DNA of 64,000 nt from Porodaedalea pini. Taxonomy: Eukaryota; Basidiomycota; Agaricomycetes; Hymenochaetales; Hymenochaetaceae. Numbering within the stretch: position 1 is the stretch's first letter; each line of letters begins with the position of its first letter. A program made the position numbers and the translations under genes. This document shows, piece after piece, positions 46,992 to 58,744 of this stretch. The DNA is taken from assembly GCA_002794775.1 (NCBI GenBank), contig NBAY01000098.1:1-64000 (forward strand), written 5' to 3'. Under the pieces are notes generated by a model that was not told where the DNA came from, did no database searches, and saw nothing but the letters and a program-made list of their open reading frames with translations.

Positions 46992-48597
46992 ACGCAAGGC
47001 AGGCTATGATGAGGGCAAGGATGACAATGACGGCGTCGTGTTCATCAAGGACAAGTGGCTGAATCATGGGGTGGTGAGGACGTCACATGATGAGGTGTTG
47101 GACAGAGTGGGTGAAGCGCAAAGGGCGCAACACGAGTCGGAGAGGCCGACGGGGATGACAGAAATCGACGGGCTGTGGCGCATGAAGGGCAAGGTATACA
47201 TGCCGTCGTCAATGAAGGAGGCCGTATTGCAGGAATGTCACAACTCGGTTCTGGCTGGACACCCAGGAGCATCGAAAACGGTGGAACTCATCCGTCGAGA
47301 CTTCTGGTGGACATCAATGTTCTCCGACGTCCGAGCGTATGTCCGAGGGTGTGATCACTGTCAGCGAACAAAGGCTCTGAGGGCGTCGAGGTCAAGGCCA
47401 CTCCATCCAAACATGGTCCCAGAAGGTCCTTGGGAAGTCGTCACAGTCGATCTCATTGGAGAGCTCCCGGACTCCAAGGGGCACAACGCGATCTGCGTCT
47501 TTGTTGATAGGTTCTCAAAACAGATGCATGCTATCCCAACGATGATGAAGTTGTCAGCGGAAGGCATGGCTCAGCTGTACTGCGACCACGTCTTCCGCCT
47601 CCACGGCTTGCAGAAGAAGATCATCCATGACCGAGGCACGCAGTTCGACGCGTCAATGATGAAGGAGCTGTACAAACTCCTACACATCGAAGGCAACCCA
47701 TCAACAGTGTATCACCCGCAGACAGATGGTCAAATGGAACGCATTAACCAGGAGCTCGAACAGTACCTTCGACTCTTCGTTAACCATCATCAATCGGACT
47801 GGAAGGACTGGCTCCCCCTCGTGGAGTTCGCGTACAACAACCGCGAACACTCGGCAATGAAAATGTCTCCCTTCTATGTGAACACAGGACGCCACCCCTT
47901 GAGCTTTGATGCAACACGAACCTCGTCTGCCAACATGTTGGCAGAAGAATTCGCGAAGCACATTAAGGAGACGCATTGCGTTGTGAAGGACAACTTGATC
48001 AAGGTGGCGGATGACATGAAGCGCTACCATGATCAGACAGCAGGGACTTTGGTGGAGTATAAGGCTGGAGACAAGGTTTTCCTCGATGGGCGAAACATCA
48101 GCACAGATTCACCGATGAAGAAACTCGCTGACAAATGGTATGGTCCCTTCAAGATCGCTGACAAGGTCGGAGCTAGCGCGTACAAACTCAGTCTCCCGAA
48201 GCGATGGAAGAAGGTCCACCCAGTATTCAATGAGGCCCTACTAAAGCCCGCCGTCAAACCATCCTTTGAGAGCCAGAAACAACCAGCACCGCCGCCACCT
48301 GACATCGTCGACAATGAGGAGGAGTACGAGATCGAGGAAGTTCTAGACTCATGTCTGCACCGAGAGAAGCTACAATACCTCGTCAAGTGGGTTGGCTACA
48401 ACGAACCAACTTGGCAGCCCGAGATGGACTTTGGCAAGAATGCAAAGGAGGTGATTGCTGAATTCTATCGAAAGCATCCTGGCGCCCCTCAAAAACTTGA
48501 CATTCCTCGCCAACGACTTCGCCCACGCTTCGTCGACACCAAACCAGAAGACCTCGATCTTGGTTGGTCGGGACGCCCAACCTTGAGGGGGGGGTAA
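46992..48597 (+). CDS. pol: Element G pol, second part: integrase and chromodomain (open)
   Basis: A 519-codon open frame from the Met at 47038 to TAA 48595-48597, with no stop. Integrase zinc finger (HNSVLAGHPGAS through GCDHCQ, about 47240-47365), core Asp in VTVDLIGEL, Asp in IIHDRGTQFD, Glu in DGQMERINQELE, GPY/F (KWYGPFKIA, about 48136), chromodomain (about 48320-48480; YLVKWVGYNEPTWQPEMDF). Catalytic residues look intact. It is cut off from its own RT by K1, so it could only be expressed as a truncated product. CGA to TGA decay is absent here, unlike in the first half. Confidence 0.9.
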
Positions 48598-49020
48598 TGT
48601 CAGGACTCAAACTCTTCCTTTCTTGTAATTTCCCTTTTACCATTTCTTTTCTTTTAACTGCCCCTTTTCATCATATTTAATCATCTTTTCAATCATTTCC
48701 CACACTCCCTCCACATGACCTTCATTCGTTCCATTCCATTCATTTATGTAACTTTAGATAATATAGTCTCACGGTCGCCACTATATAAGGTCTTGGGAAT
48801 CGCATGAACTCCTTGTTCTGCTTTTCCTCTTACCTCCACGACGACCTAGGTGAGACTCATCCCCTTTGTATTAGTTTAGACTTGTGTTAATCCTCTTACC
48901 TCCATGACGACCTAGCCTGAGTAAGCGTGTCCTGAGTCTACGCTCGAGTATAGCACGTCCCAGACAACAGTCAGCTGAGGCCTGCCTAGTCCGAGTCGTC
49001 TCCCGGACTCCCACCTAACA
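48598..49020 (+). repeat. Element G 3' LTR
   Basis: 423 bp starting directly at the pol stop, ending CCTAACA, followed by AATAC. Confidence 0.96.
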
Positions 49021-49848
49021 AATACTAGTGCGATTTCTCAGAGCAGGATTGTCCTCAGGATGGACAGCTAGTCCCTGTGCTCAACAGACGTTGTCTGGAG
49101 TACCAGAGAGCGGGGCGAGATACGGGACTTAAATCAGAAGATAAGAGATGAGAGGGAGTGAAGTCAAGGTAATGAGAACGAAGCGGAACGAGGCGAAGAC
49201 GAAACGGACAGAACGAGCGCAACGAGCGCAACGCGAATAAAACGAAGTCGAGGTGAGCGATTCGAGTCACTAAGGCTCTGAGGAGTACCTAGAGACCGTC
49301 CTGAGAGATATCACACAAAGTTAGGCGTCGAAACTTGGGGGTGGAATTGCTGTTCTATCTACAACATTCGGCACTCTATAAATACTAAACAAGTGTCCTG
49401 CGTAAACATGAAAGGCGAAATAAAATAAGACGAGTCCTCTATTGTCCTACCACTGAGCCTCCTGAGTGTTCCTTTGAGCAGCTCCACGATCTGAACTACT
49501 GAAAGGCAGGGATGGCACTTGTTGACTTGGCGTAGCGTCGGTGAGCTTTGGGATCCTTTGTACGGAGCTGGAACGACCAATGCCAGGCTGGCGCATGTTC
49601 GTTAGACAAAGGCAAATGAATGAACCTTTGGCAGGGTCGAGAGGACACACGCACAGATAAGTGCACTGGGGTCGGTCCGAGTAGCTGATGCGTGCGATCT
49701 GGTCATTGCATGCGTTCCATGTTCGGGTAATCTCCGCCGATCTGGGTGTACCGCTTCACTCGATTGCCGAGTCGAGGCTCTTCGACTTCGTGACGTACAT
49801 CGCATGTGTTCCGCTTGTTCCGTGCCCAACGAACTGGTTGGTGTTACA
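49021..49848 (-). repeat. Element F 5' LTR, right piece
   Basis: Continues the F LTR after G (starting with the duplicated AATAC) and matches 32035-32853. Ends GGTGTTACA, followed by CCGC, the right target duplication of F. Confidence 0.92.
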
Positions 49849-49852
49849 CCGC

Positions 49853-50097
49853 ACCTACCTCAACTTCAGATTTCAATCACTCTAACCACAGAGTCTATGT
49901 TGGAAGCTCAGTTCCAACAGATTTGAGCACTTTGGCAAAGTCTCTGGACCAGTAGAGCCACTGTCTCAAATGTTCGATCACTTCATTTCTATTTGGTTGT
50001 CCTTCCTCAACTATTGAGTCACCACAGTCTCCCTTGGGAAGAATATAGATTTGCTCTCGAGTTGACCGTTCAGTCCACAAAAGAGTCTGCATTGCAA
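49853..50097 (+). repeat. Repeat X copy 2, right part
   Basis: Reverse complement of about 10881-11133, diverged. It ends where integrase sequence of element H starts. Confidence 0.6.
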
Positions 50098-50818
50098 TAA
50101 TGGGCTGTCACCCCTTGAGTTTCAATACAGTATGAACTACCTCTGCTAATATGTCAGCAGAAGAATTCACAAAACAGATCAAGGAGACACATTGTATTGT
50201 GAAGGACAACCTGGTCAAAGCAGCCAACAACATAAAGCTTTTTCATGACTGGATGACAGGAGTATCAGTGGAGTACAAGGCTGGAGACAAGGTCTTCCTC
50301 AACAGGCAAAACATGAAGATGGACCAGCCAACAGAGAAACTGGCTGACAAGTGGTATGGTCTGTTTGAAATTGTCAACAAGGTGGGAGTGAGTGTATACA
50401 AGCTCAAACTTCCATGTCACTGGAAAAAAGTCCACCCTGTTTTCAACAAAGCTTTACTGAAACCCATGATCAAACCATCCTTTGAGAGTCAGAAGAAACT
50501 ACCACTGCCATTACCAGACATCATTGATGACAAGGAGGAATATGAGGTTGAGGGAATCCTAGACTCATGCCTGCACTGGGGAAAACTACAATACCTCATC
50601 AAGTGGGTTGGATACAATGAACTGACATGGCAGCCTAAGATAGACTTTAGCAAGAATGCAAAGGAGGCAATTGCTGAATTCTACCAGAAACACCCTAGCA
50701 CTCCTTAAAAACTTGATATCCCTTGTCAACATCTTTGCCTAATCTTCATTGACACTGAACTAGAAGACTACAGTCATGGTTGGTCAGGACACCCAACCTT
50801 GGGAAGGGGGGGAGGTAA
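50098..50818 (+). pseudogene. pol: Element H integrase tail and chromodomain (truncated)
   Basis: Begins inside the integrase at the region equivalent to CHPLSF, then SANMSAEEFTKQIKETHC, the GPY/F-like KWYGLFEIV, and a chromodomain (about 50530-50690; YLIKWVGY, LTWQPKIDF). Mostly one open frame (50151-50708) but with many substitutions relative to D, E and G, so an older, divergent copy. The upstream part is lost at the junction with repeat X. It ends with a G-run and TAA before the LTR. Confidence 0.9.
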
Positions 50819-51271
50819 TGTCAGGACTCAAACTTTCATCCTTTTATTTTATTTTCCCCTTTATCATTTCTCTTAATTTTAACTGTTCCTTTTCATTATA
50901 TTTAACCATCTCTCATGCTTATATCATTCACAACTCTTCCCACACTCATTCCATCTGAACTGACCTTCATTTGTTCTATTATATAAACTACATAGCACTT
51001 AGATAATACGGTCTCACAAGTAGCATGAATAAAAGGTTTGAGGAACTTGCATGAACACTTGTTCTGCTTTTCCTCTTACCTCCACAACAACTTAGGTGAG
51101 ACCATGTCCTCTCCTCTTGTAGTAGTATATATTGTATTAATCCTCTTATCTCCACAACAACTTAGCCTGAGTACAATGTGTCCCAAGTCCCTGCTCGAGT
51201 ATAGCATGTCTCAAATGACAGTCAGCTGAGGCCTGCCTGATTCAAGTGCCTGCCCAAGTCTCCATCTAACA
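50819..51271 (+). repeat. Element H 3' LTR, divergent
   Basis: 453 bp, TGTCAGGACTCAAAC to CATCTAACA, intermediate between the two LTR subfamilies (TAAAAGGTTTGAGG box region, but GTAGTATATATTG downstream). Confidence 0.88.
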
Positions 51272-51358
51272 AATCTACACTGCTTCTGATTCTACCTCTC
51301 CACTCAGCCTTGTCTTCCACTTCTGCTATGTTCTCTCTGGGATCCTCTATAGACATGA

Positions 51359-51798
51359 TGTTAGAACTCGAACTCTCATCCTTTTCTTTTATCTTCCTTT
51401 TACCATTTCTTTTCTCTTAAAACCGCCCCTTTTCATTATAATTAATCATCTTTTCAATCATTCCCCACACTCCTTTCACATGACCTTCATTCGTTCCATT
51501 CCACCCCCTTTATGTAATCTTAGACAATGGGGCAACTGGTTCTCACAAGGTGATCACTGTATATAAGGAAGAGGAATCGCATCTGACCACCTGTTCTGCT
51601 TTTCCTCTTACCTCCATGACAATCTAGGTGAGACCGCGTCCTCCTGTAGTAGAGTACATTGTATTAATCCTCTTACCTCCGTGATGACCTAGGCTGAGTA
51701 CAGCGTGTCCCGAGTCCCTGCTTGAGTATAGCACATCCCAGACGACAGTCAGCTGAGGCCTGCCCAGTCCGAGTCGTCTCCTGGACTCCTGCCTAACA
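51359..51798 (+). repeat. Solo LTR (A/D subfamily)
   Basis: 440 bp, TGTTAGAACTCG to GCCTAACA, with a perfect 5-bp duplication CATGA (51354-51358 and 51799-51803) and no internal region, so formed by LTR-LTR recombination. Confidence 0.95.
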
Positions 51799-53419
51799 CA
51801 TGACAGCTTTCTGAAAGGCTGGTGGCAACTCTTGAACTTGGAGCACCAGTTTATGTGCAGTTGCTGGTGTTTGTAGTTCTCCCAAAGGCCATCTGAACAG
51901 TTGAGCATGATATCTTGAATCCAATCTTGCTGATATTGCTGTGCCAGTAGTCCTTGGATATTCTACAGTGTGCTTTCTTTGCATGTATTTTGGTATCTTC
52001 TTTCCTTTGCTGTCAGTTTGCTCTCAACAGCATTGACAAAAGCAGAGGACCTTTTTTTTGCTGGTAGGCAGTCAAAGTCTTTGCTGAGCTTGAATTGGAG
52101 TTAGTCATTGTTGAGTGAGCATGGTTGTGGTTGTTGCAGTGGTGGGTGGTAGACAGAAAGCAGTGTTTGGTATACAGTCTACTGTAAGGCCCCATTCAGA
52201 CATCACCACTTTTGGCCTGGCCTCCTGCAAAATTTGAAGACTGAGTCTTTCCCCATGATTTCTGGAGACCACATGCATGATTTGCACCTGGTAACCATGG
52301 CTCAGTCTTTATTTTTTGTTACTCACATTACTATCTCATTTATGTAATTATTTTTCATGCTTTCATGAGTGGCTGTCACATGCCTGCCTCTGCACCCAAC
52401 TCTCATGGGTGCCAACTACAACCCCACTAACAAAGGTCTAAACCAGGCTGATATTCATAGTTATTTCTCTTAAAGTGTCCTTTGCAACTATATTTAACAG
52501 CTGAAAATAATGTAAATGTCTTCACCTGCATGCATGGGTCTTGACATTGGATTGCATCAGACAGCATTTCATAAATAGAAATAACTTTATTTGTTTATTA
52601 TGCAATAATATGGACAAGCATTCCTGTGTATTAGCATTGGCCAACATGTTCACCGAGGCCAGTGTTTATATACAGGTTTGACTGTAGTGATAGCTGAGCT
52701 TCAAGCAGGAGGACAAACACATGGCATCCAGTGCTTTCAGACCAAAGGGAGTAACTATGACATAATGTGACTATGTGTGACTACCTTTTTCCCATGATCT
52801 TGGCTTTTCATTCACAAGAGATGCACGTCCGGTGGAGCTTGCTGACCTAAGCTGTCTCTCAAGAGACACAAGCACACGTGAGCTCAGTTGCCAAAGGGGG
52901 GTGTGCCGATCCATGCTGCTTAACCAAGTGCAGCACACACTGCATGCCCCTAACAACCAGTGCCAGTTTTTTTTTTTCTTTTTTTCTTTTTCTTTTTTTG
53001 GTGTGTGCATGCACATGCGCGTGCAGGGGTGTGGGGGAGATCAATGAAAATTGATGAAGTCAAAAATGCCAGCCTCACTCTGAACTCACACTCTCTCAAG
53101 CCATTCTTCATTCTGAAGCAACATGGACAACTCCTCAACAAATCAGAAGCATGTCATTCATTGGGCCATCTGAAAAAGTCGAAGGAGGTTGGGCCCTATC
53201 TGCCTGCAGGATTGTCTGCACAAGGGATCATGCTCAATGGCACTCATTGGCTTATTGTGATATGCCAGTATGCCATGACTCTAGTTGGTCCTAAGGAAGG
53301 AAACTAAAGTCGGTCAGCAGTGCTGGCTTGGTACGTCTAACATTCATTTAATGTGCTTGCAAATTCTTAGTTTCCTGCACCACAAGGACCCCACCTGCAA
53401 AACAACCTGATCCCCCAAT
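51799..53419. other. No gene recognised
   Basis: Sequence without a supported gene. A pyrimidine tract with 30-odd T/C bases at 52969-53001 is followed by GTGTGTGCATGCACATGCGC, a purine-pyrimidine alternating run. Short open frames near 51793-52195 (minus) show no known motif. The right end may include the eroded N-terminus of the Argonaute pseudogene. Confidence 0.4.
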
Positions 53420-53595
53420 CTTGTCTGCCTTCAATTTAATTGTGACACAGCATGCAGCTCACACACAGGCATGCGTGAATCAGGAAAGCATGCTTACTAC
53501 TTCACACCAGACTCAGAGTTGGAGTCAGGGGAGGGGTTCTCATGTGATGGCCAGACTCACAGTGGTCAATGAATTCTCTGCAATGGTCCACCTGG

Positions 53596-55084
53596 TGAAA
53601 GGTGATGGTATGGGTCTACAGGCTGACTCAGACCTGGTTGAGTTCGGCCACTGGGGGTTCACTCTAATGTGTCTGATGGAGGGGATAGTGTCAGGAAGTG
53701 TGGGGAAGTGTAATAGAATACTCAGGGCTAGGTGTCGACTCGAGGGCGTGAGTACAAAGGGCGACCGGCAAAATGTGCCTAAATGCAGTCAGAGAACAAA
53801 GGGCAACTACGATCTTGACAACCCGAGCTCGGAAACTCGCCAGTGAAGACAGAAATCAAATTGATTCGTCGAGACGATTCCAAATCTGAAAAGATCTCGA
53901 GATGCGATGCAGAATTGACAGAGATATGGCAGTTGCACTTGTTGCGGCTGGCAGAATGTACGGAACTCCTGGAACCAAAAAGCTATTTTTGTAGCTCTAT
54001 GACGTGGGCTCGGAATCGTGCAAGACAAGACAGTATTCAAAATCGATTTTAGATGAGATTAAGAATCTGAAGAGAGCTCGAGAATCGGTTTAGAACTGAG
54101 GGCAATATAGCGAAAGCAAGATTTGACTGAAAACAGGACTCGAGACAGAACAGACGGGACAGACAGAAACGACACTGAACAGCAGCAGAGATGAGAACTA
54201 AAGACTGGGACTGACTCAGGGGAACTAAACTTGTCTTTTTGAGACATTTACATGAGTGTTTAAATAACCAACAGAGGGTTGAGCCTCTGAGCGGCGTACA
54301 AAGGACACAAAGACAGACCGGAGGCTCTAACCAAACAACACCAAACAGCCAGAACTCAGAGCCAGAACCCGAGAACATGAGTAATTAAGAGCCCATTCGG
54401 CTGCAGTTTTGCACAAGATATTCCCTGCCAAAATTTAATACTGCTATCTTGTGTGACATTTTTTGTAGAGCAAAAAACAGGAGGGTGTTCAGCAACCTCT
54501 CACATGAAATCAAATTTCTTTTGCAAGTCGCGACACTCCACTCAAAAATAAAAACAGCTCAGACCTGTTTTTCTTTTGTTGATGCTGTTCTGCTAGCAGT
54601 ATCTCATTCATCAGACACAAACTATCCAGTAAAAAATGAGGGAAAAATGAGAAAAATAATGTCTGCCTATGGGCCACAAATTCTGCCACTTCAAAAAAAA
54701 AATTAAGTGTGGTAAAAGGGAGATTCTACTGTCCCACAAAAGTGAGCATTTTGGTAGCAACCTCTTGCAATTCACAGCAGATATCTCTCCATATTCTTCC
54801 CACGATTTGCCACATGTGCAGATTGTGATAGAGCAAAATCATAATTGCACACAAAATTGCAGCTGAATGGGCTCTAAGCTTTGGGAGGCTTGGAACAATA
54901 CCAGATGTGACCCAAAATGGACTTCGATGGCTCACCAGTACAGAACCAAGCTGTATGCATCAGGTTAATCCTACCAAACACTGAAAGTGTCCTGAAATGC
55001 ATCGGGGATACTTGTAAGACTGTCCTGAGTCAAGTTGAACCTAATAGAGCCGATTCCAAGGCTAGCAGCATTGGGATCTCCACA
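53596..55084 (-). repeat. K2: solo LTR in the Argonaute pseudogene
   Basis: Reverse copy of K1: TGAAAGGTG at the left end, GATCTCCACA at the right. Flanks CTGG (53592-53595) and CCGG (55085-55088) make a 4-bp duplication with one transition. A MITE at 54389-54874 adds 486 bp plus 3. Confidence 0.85.
54389..54874. mobile_element. MITE with TAA target duplication (PIF/Harbinger-like)
   Basis: 486 bp, no coding capacity. The inverted ends are 23 bp with two mismatches: GAGCCCATTCGGCTGCAG... on the left, and GAGCCCATTCAGCTGCAA... as the reverse complement of the right. K1 shows the uninterrupted target (GTAATTAAGCTT in this orientation), so TAA (54386-54388 and 54875-54877) is duplicated. A 3-bp TWA duplication is typical of PIF/Harbinger elements. 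Confidence 0.82.
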
Positions 55085-57410
55085 CCGGTCTACAAGTCAC
55101 TTGCAGTGAATGTCAATGTTAATATGTGCATGAGTGCATTCTATGTGCCATGAGACCACTTGAGCAATGCAATGCTCGAGTTCCTGCTCGAGTTCCTTCG
55201 TCAGTTGCAAAAGGAGTGGTGCATCTGCAGAAGTCCTTTGGGAAAATAAGGGTGATGACAAATGATCTTGATTACCAAAGGTGCAGCACTATCAGGGGCT
55301 TTGGGATCCATCCACAACTGCAAAAAATACTTCCAGAAGAGTAAGTCATTTGGAATCATTCATATAAACCTATGACTTAACTAAACTGCATCCATAGAGT
55401 TTGGGATTTCTCTGAAAGCATGCAGATGACCTGCCTGTCATGAACACTGGGACAAAGGACAAGGACATTTTCATCTAAGCAGAAATTTGCAGGATTGAAG
55501 TTGGCAGTATCTTTGCAGATGAGCTAAACTTGCTGGGGGGAGAGCACCTCTCTGTGCATGGCCAATTGTAAAGATGCCCACAGCAAATGCCCAGACCTTG
55601 ACCATCAAAGGCCTCTGCCTGCTCGGATTTGAGTCAAACACACCACCAATGGCAAGCTTCAGTATCAAGACCTTGCTGGACATGGTGGTTGTTTCGGTGC
55701 ACCAAACATAATTTTATGAGTCGGGTCAGCTGGCCGTGGTTGATAGGTCTTGGACAACTCGAGGTATCCATTTCGTAAAGGCTGCACAGCTCACACATCT
55801 GGCCGTACTTATCCTGCACGATGGTGGACCAGAAGATTTCAGCAGCAACTCTGACATTGCACTTCATGAAGTGATTGATGCCCTCTCCTTGCCAAATGTC
55901 ATTCTTGTAGCTTGCAAGTCAGCAAAGTCAGCACAAACTATGAAGTATGTGAGCGACTTTGGATAATCCATTCTGAGATCGAGCTCTGTGTGCAATTTCA
56001 AAAGCTCTGAACTCGTTCCTGGGTAAGCTGAAGATGGTCCTCATGCTTGTCTCTAACAAGGACCTGCACATCTACACTGGGGGCTGAAGATGATGTTCAA
56101 CACTGTCCTCGGATGTCAGGCTCTATGTGCCCTGATGTCAAACATATGAGAAAAGGAGGGTCAGGACCAGTACATGACTAATCTGGCGCTCAAGTTGAAT
56201 ACAAAGCTAGACGGACTGAACCACACATTGGAGTCGGGATCTCTAAAATGGCTACAAAAAACAATGTTAGTGGGAATGGACATCACGCACCCAGGCATAG
56301 GATGCATCAGGGAAACACCAACAATTGCTGCTGTTGCGGTGAGTTGCAACATGAGCTTTATGCAGTACTAGGTGAGTGTTTCTCTTCAGGAGTATAGGAA
56401 GGAGGTCAGTGCACACTTTGCATTGCATTCTGATCTTACTGCTGACAATGATATTGACAGACAATCACAAACACCAAGAACATGATAATTGAATGGCTCA
56501 AGGAGTATAGGAAGCACATGAAGGCGCTGCCTGAACATATTGTCATTTTCCATGGAGGCATTTCAGACATCCTGGCCTGGGCCAGGATATCATGAAGGCT
56601 GAGGTCGGTGAAATGAAGAAGGTGTTCCGTGACCTTGCAGATTACAAGCTGAAGGTTACATTTGTGATCTGCAGCAAGGGTCACCGCACCCGCTTCTATC
56701 TGACTCGGGCTCAGGATGCAGACCAGATAATGAACTCAAAGGCTGGGACCATCATTGACCAGGGTGTGACCGGCATATGTGACTTTGATTTCTACCTGCA
56801 GGCGCATTCTGCAACACAGGGGATGGTGTGGGTGATGCGTTACACTGTGCTTTACACTGTGCTTTATGATGAGAACAAGTTTTCTGTGGACGTCCTCCAG
56901 CAGGGTATCAACGATGTCAGCCACCTGTGGGTGCCTGCATCTGAAAGTGTTAGAGCTGAGCATGCCCACATGCACAGTCTGACCAATGTGAGCATGCTTG
57001 GCTCTATCTTCACAAGATCCTGCCTCTGATCAAAGGAAGCAAGGAGAGCAAAGTACCACCAAAGGAGATTGTGAAGAAGATGGAGGCACTGTGGAGAAGG
57101 GGTGTTCACGAGGAGTTGAAGGGTACAATGTACTACATGTGAATGTGACACTTGTGAGTCAATATGGTTTCCATAATCAAAGAGTGAACAAGTTTGTGTA
57201 CAAATAGTATGAATAGCATGGCTGATTGTGTGCTATTGAATAGCTGTTGACAGTGAAAGCTGTAGCAGAGTGTGAAAAATATGTACTTATTTGGTCATAT
57301 CTGAGTATCACGAATTGTAGCAATGACTTATCTCACTCCTGCTATCTCAACACATACTTGGCCTTGAAGCTTCAGACACAGCTCAAGACTTTCTCCTACT
57401 CATTCTCATC

Positions 57411-58629
57411 ATGTCCTCACACTGTGCTTTTGATCTGCCTGTGGATGCTTCCCAGCTCAAAGCTGCAAACCTCAAGCAGCTCAAACTCTGGGCCCGTGCA
57501 ATCAATGAGGAATCACACCAGATCAGTGGGATCAAGGCCATCAAGAGCCTTTCTATCAGGAAGGAGGTTCTCTTCTAGACACTAGCTACTCATCTAAAGA
57601 TAGATCTCTTGGCTTCTCTAGCCATGAGTCTGTCAGAGGATGCTGGTGAAGTGAAGCCACTCCTTGATCCCACCTAGTAGCAGATTCAGGACAGGCAGTA
57701 TGATCTGATGCTCTCTAGATATGAGAAATGGGATAATCAGGAGCCATATGCATTTGGAAACAAAGGTGAGTAGCTTGAGTGCCTTCTTGAAACAAAAATA
57801 AACCTCATTCTATTTTATTTAGATGAGCCTGTCACTGTAGCAGGAAATCCTGACATGGAAGCCCTTGATGCCACTCAGCTCCTTCAGTCTGGGGGGGGGG
57901 GAGCCTATCAGTATCTCTACATCTCCTCCTGTGCCCATCTCAACACCTAGGGCCTCATCATCCCTCTCTACTTCAGCCTCATCCTCTCAGCTGTCCTCTG
58001 CACTGAAGATGGATGTCAGTGATCTTGACAAGGCAAAGGGGTTGATGGCAATAATACAGCAGGGCATCTCAGGCCAGATCAACTTCTATGAAAAGCACTT
58101 TCGATCCATGGGACCTGAGCCATAGAAACGTGTCAAGATGAAGATTTTATGTTGCAAGTAAGTGCTGATTTATTCTAGCTATTTTTTTAAATATATTTAA
58201 TTTACTTACTTTATCTTTTCTAGAAAAGTCTATGATGCCTATGTCAATGACTTTTCCAGTGATATGGACTGCTTCACCAGGATCTTCAAGCATGATTTAA
58301 CAAAGACCACTGGTCCAGGAGGATGGAACCCTATAGAGAATGATGGGCTCTTCTCATTCAATAAAGTTGCTGATTTCATGATTTGATATTGCGACAGTGC
58401 AATCATGGAGGAAAAGACAAAGGCATATTATCTGGAGAGAAGATGGCAGGAGGTTTGGGGGGAGAAGAATAATTTTGAGGTTTGGGAAGCTCTTTGGCAG
58501 GAGCACATTGCGCTTGAGAAGAGAGATGCGAAGTACTTTGAAAATGGTGAGTTTTCTCAAGCAAAGTGGGATAAGGCATTTCCAAAGGGTTACTGGTACT
58601 GGATTGGTAAGAAAATTGCTAGTAGATAG
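57411..58629 (+). pseudogene. Unknown multi-exon gene, broken
   Basis: ATG at 57411 opens SSHCAFDLPVDASQLKAANL, then LKQLKLWARAINEES, vaguely like a SAP motif (low confidence). Further exon-like blocks: YDLMLSRYEKWDNQEPYAFG, intron about 57770-57822 (GTGAGT...TTATTTAG), a Ser/Pro-rich block, intron about 58158-58224 (GTAAGT...TTTTCTAG), then KVYDAYVNDFSSDMDCFTRI and a charged C-terminal block (YYLERRWQEVWGEKNNFEVW) to about 58627. Breaks: TAG at 57577, two stops near 57675, TAG near 58123, TGA near 58384, and an 11-G run at 57891-57901 that leaves the two sides one base out of register. I do not recognise the family. Confidence 0.5.
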
Positions 58630-58744
58630 AAGTGACTTGAAAGAGTTATTGTACAAGAACTATCAATTATATAAACAAGTAGTTGAATTACATATGTCAA
58701 TATAGTAATCTATCCAGAAGCAAGACAACTAGAGAGAGATGCAC

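Larger units (their letters stand above)
41776..49020 (+). mobile_element. Element G: chromodomain gypsy element, split by K1
   Basis: 7245 bp including the 997-bp solo LTR K1. LTRs are 423 bp each, and the AATAC target duplication is perfect (41771-41775 and 49021-49025). Without K1 and its duplication it is 6244 bp, the same as E. Confidence 0.97.
31759..49848 (-). mobile_element. Element F: gypsy element with antisense gene, split by G
   Basis: LTRs of about 1.1 kb, a TGG-type primer site, gag and pol on the minus strand, and an extra plus-strand gene between pol and the 3' LTR. The internal region is 8652 bp. Repeat X continues across it, with CTGC (31755-31758) and CCGC (49849-49852) as a 4-bp target duplication with one transition. 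G sits in its 5' LTR. No chromodomain is seen. Multiple stops show it is dead. Confidence 0.9.
53420..57144 (+). pseudogene. Argonaute pseudogene (PAZ, MID, PIWI remnants), interrupted by K2
   Basis: Pieces in several frames follow the order of a fungal Argonaute: FNLIVTQHA and YYFTPDSELESGEGF (about 53430-53560), then after K2 YKSLAVNVNVNMCMSAFYVP (55090-55150), PAZ-like sequence (GKIRVMTNDLDYQRC, then KHADDLPVMNTGTKDKDIF, about 55240-55480), MID (YESGQLAVVDRSW, about 55715), PIWI (TMLVGMDITHPGIG, about 56260-56300; PEHIVIFHGGISD; KAGTIIDQGVTGICDFDFYLQAH, about 56735-56815). The first catalytic Asp (VGMD) is kept. The second site reads FHGG where family members have RDG. Many stops and frame changes. 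In life it would bind small RNAs for silencing. Confidence 0.85.

Noticed and set aside
52969..53035. T/C tract followed by alternating GTGTGTGCATGC as a recombination or Z-DNA element
   Set aside because: Low-complexity sequence alone gives no evidence for function.
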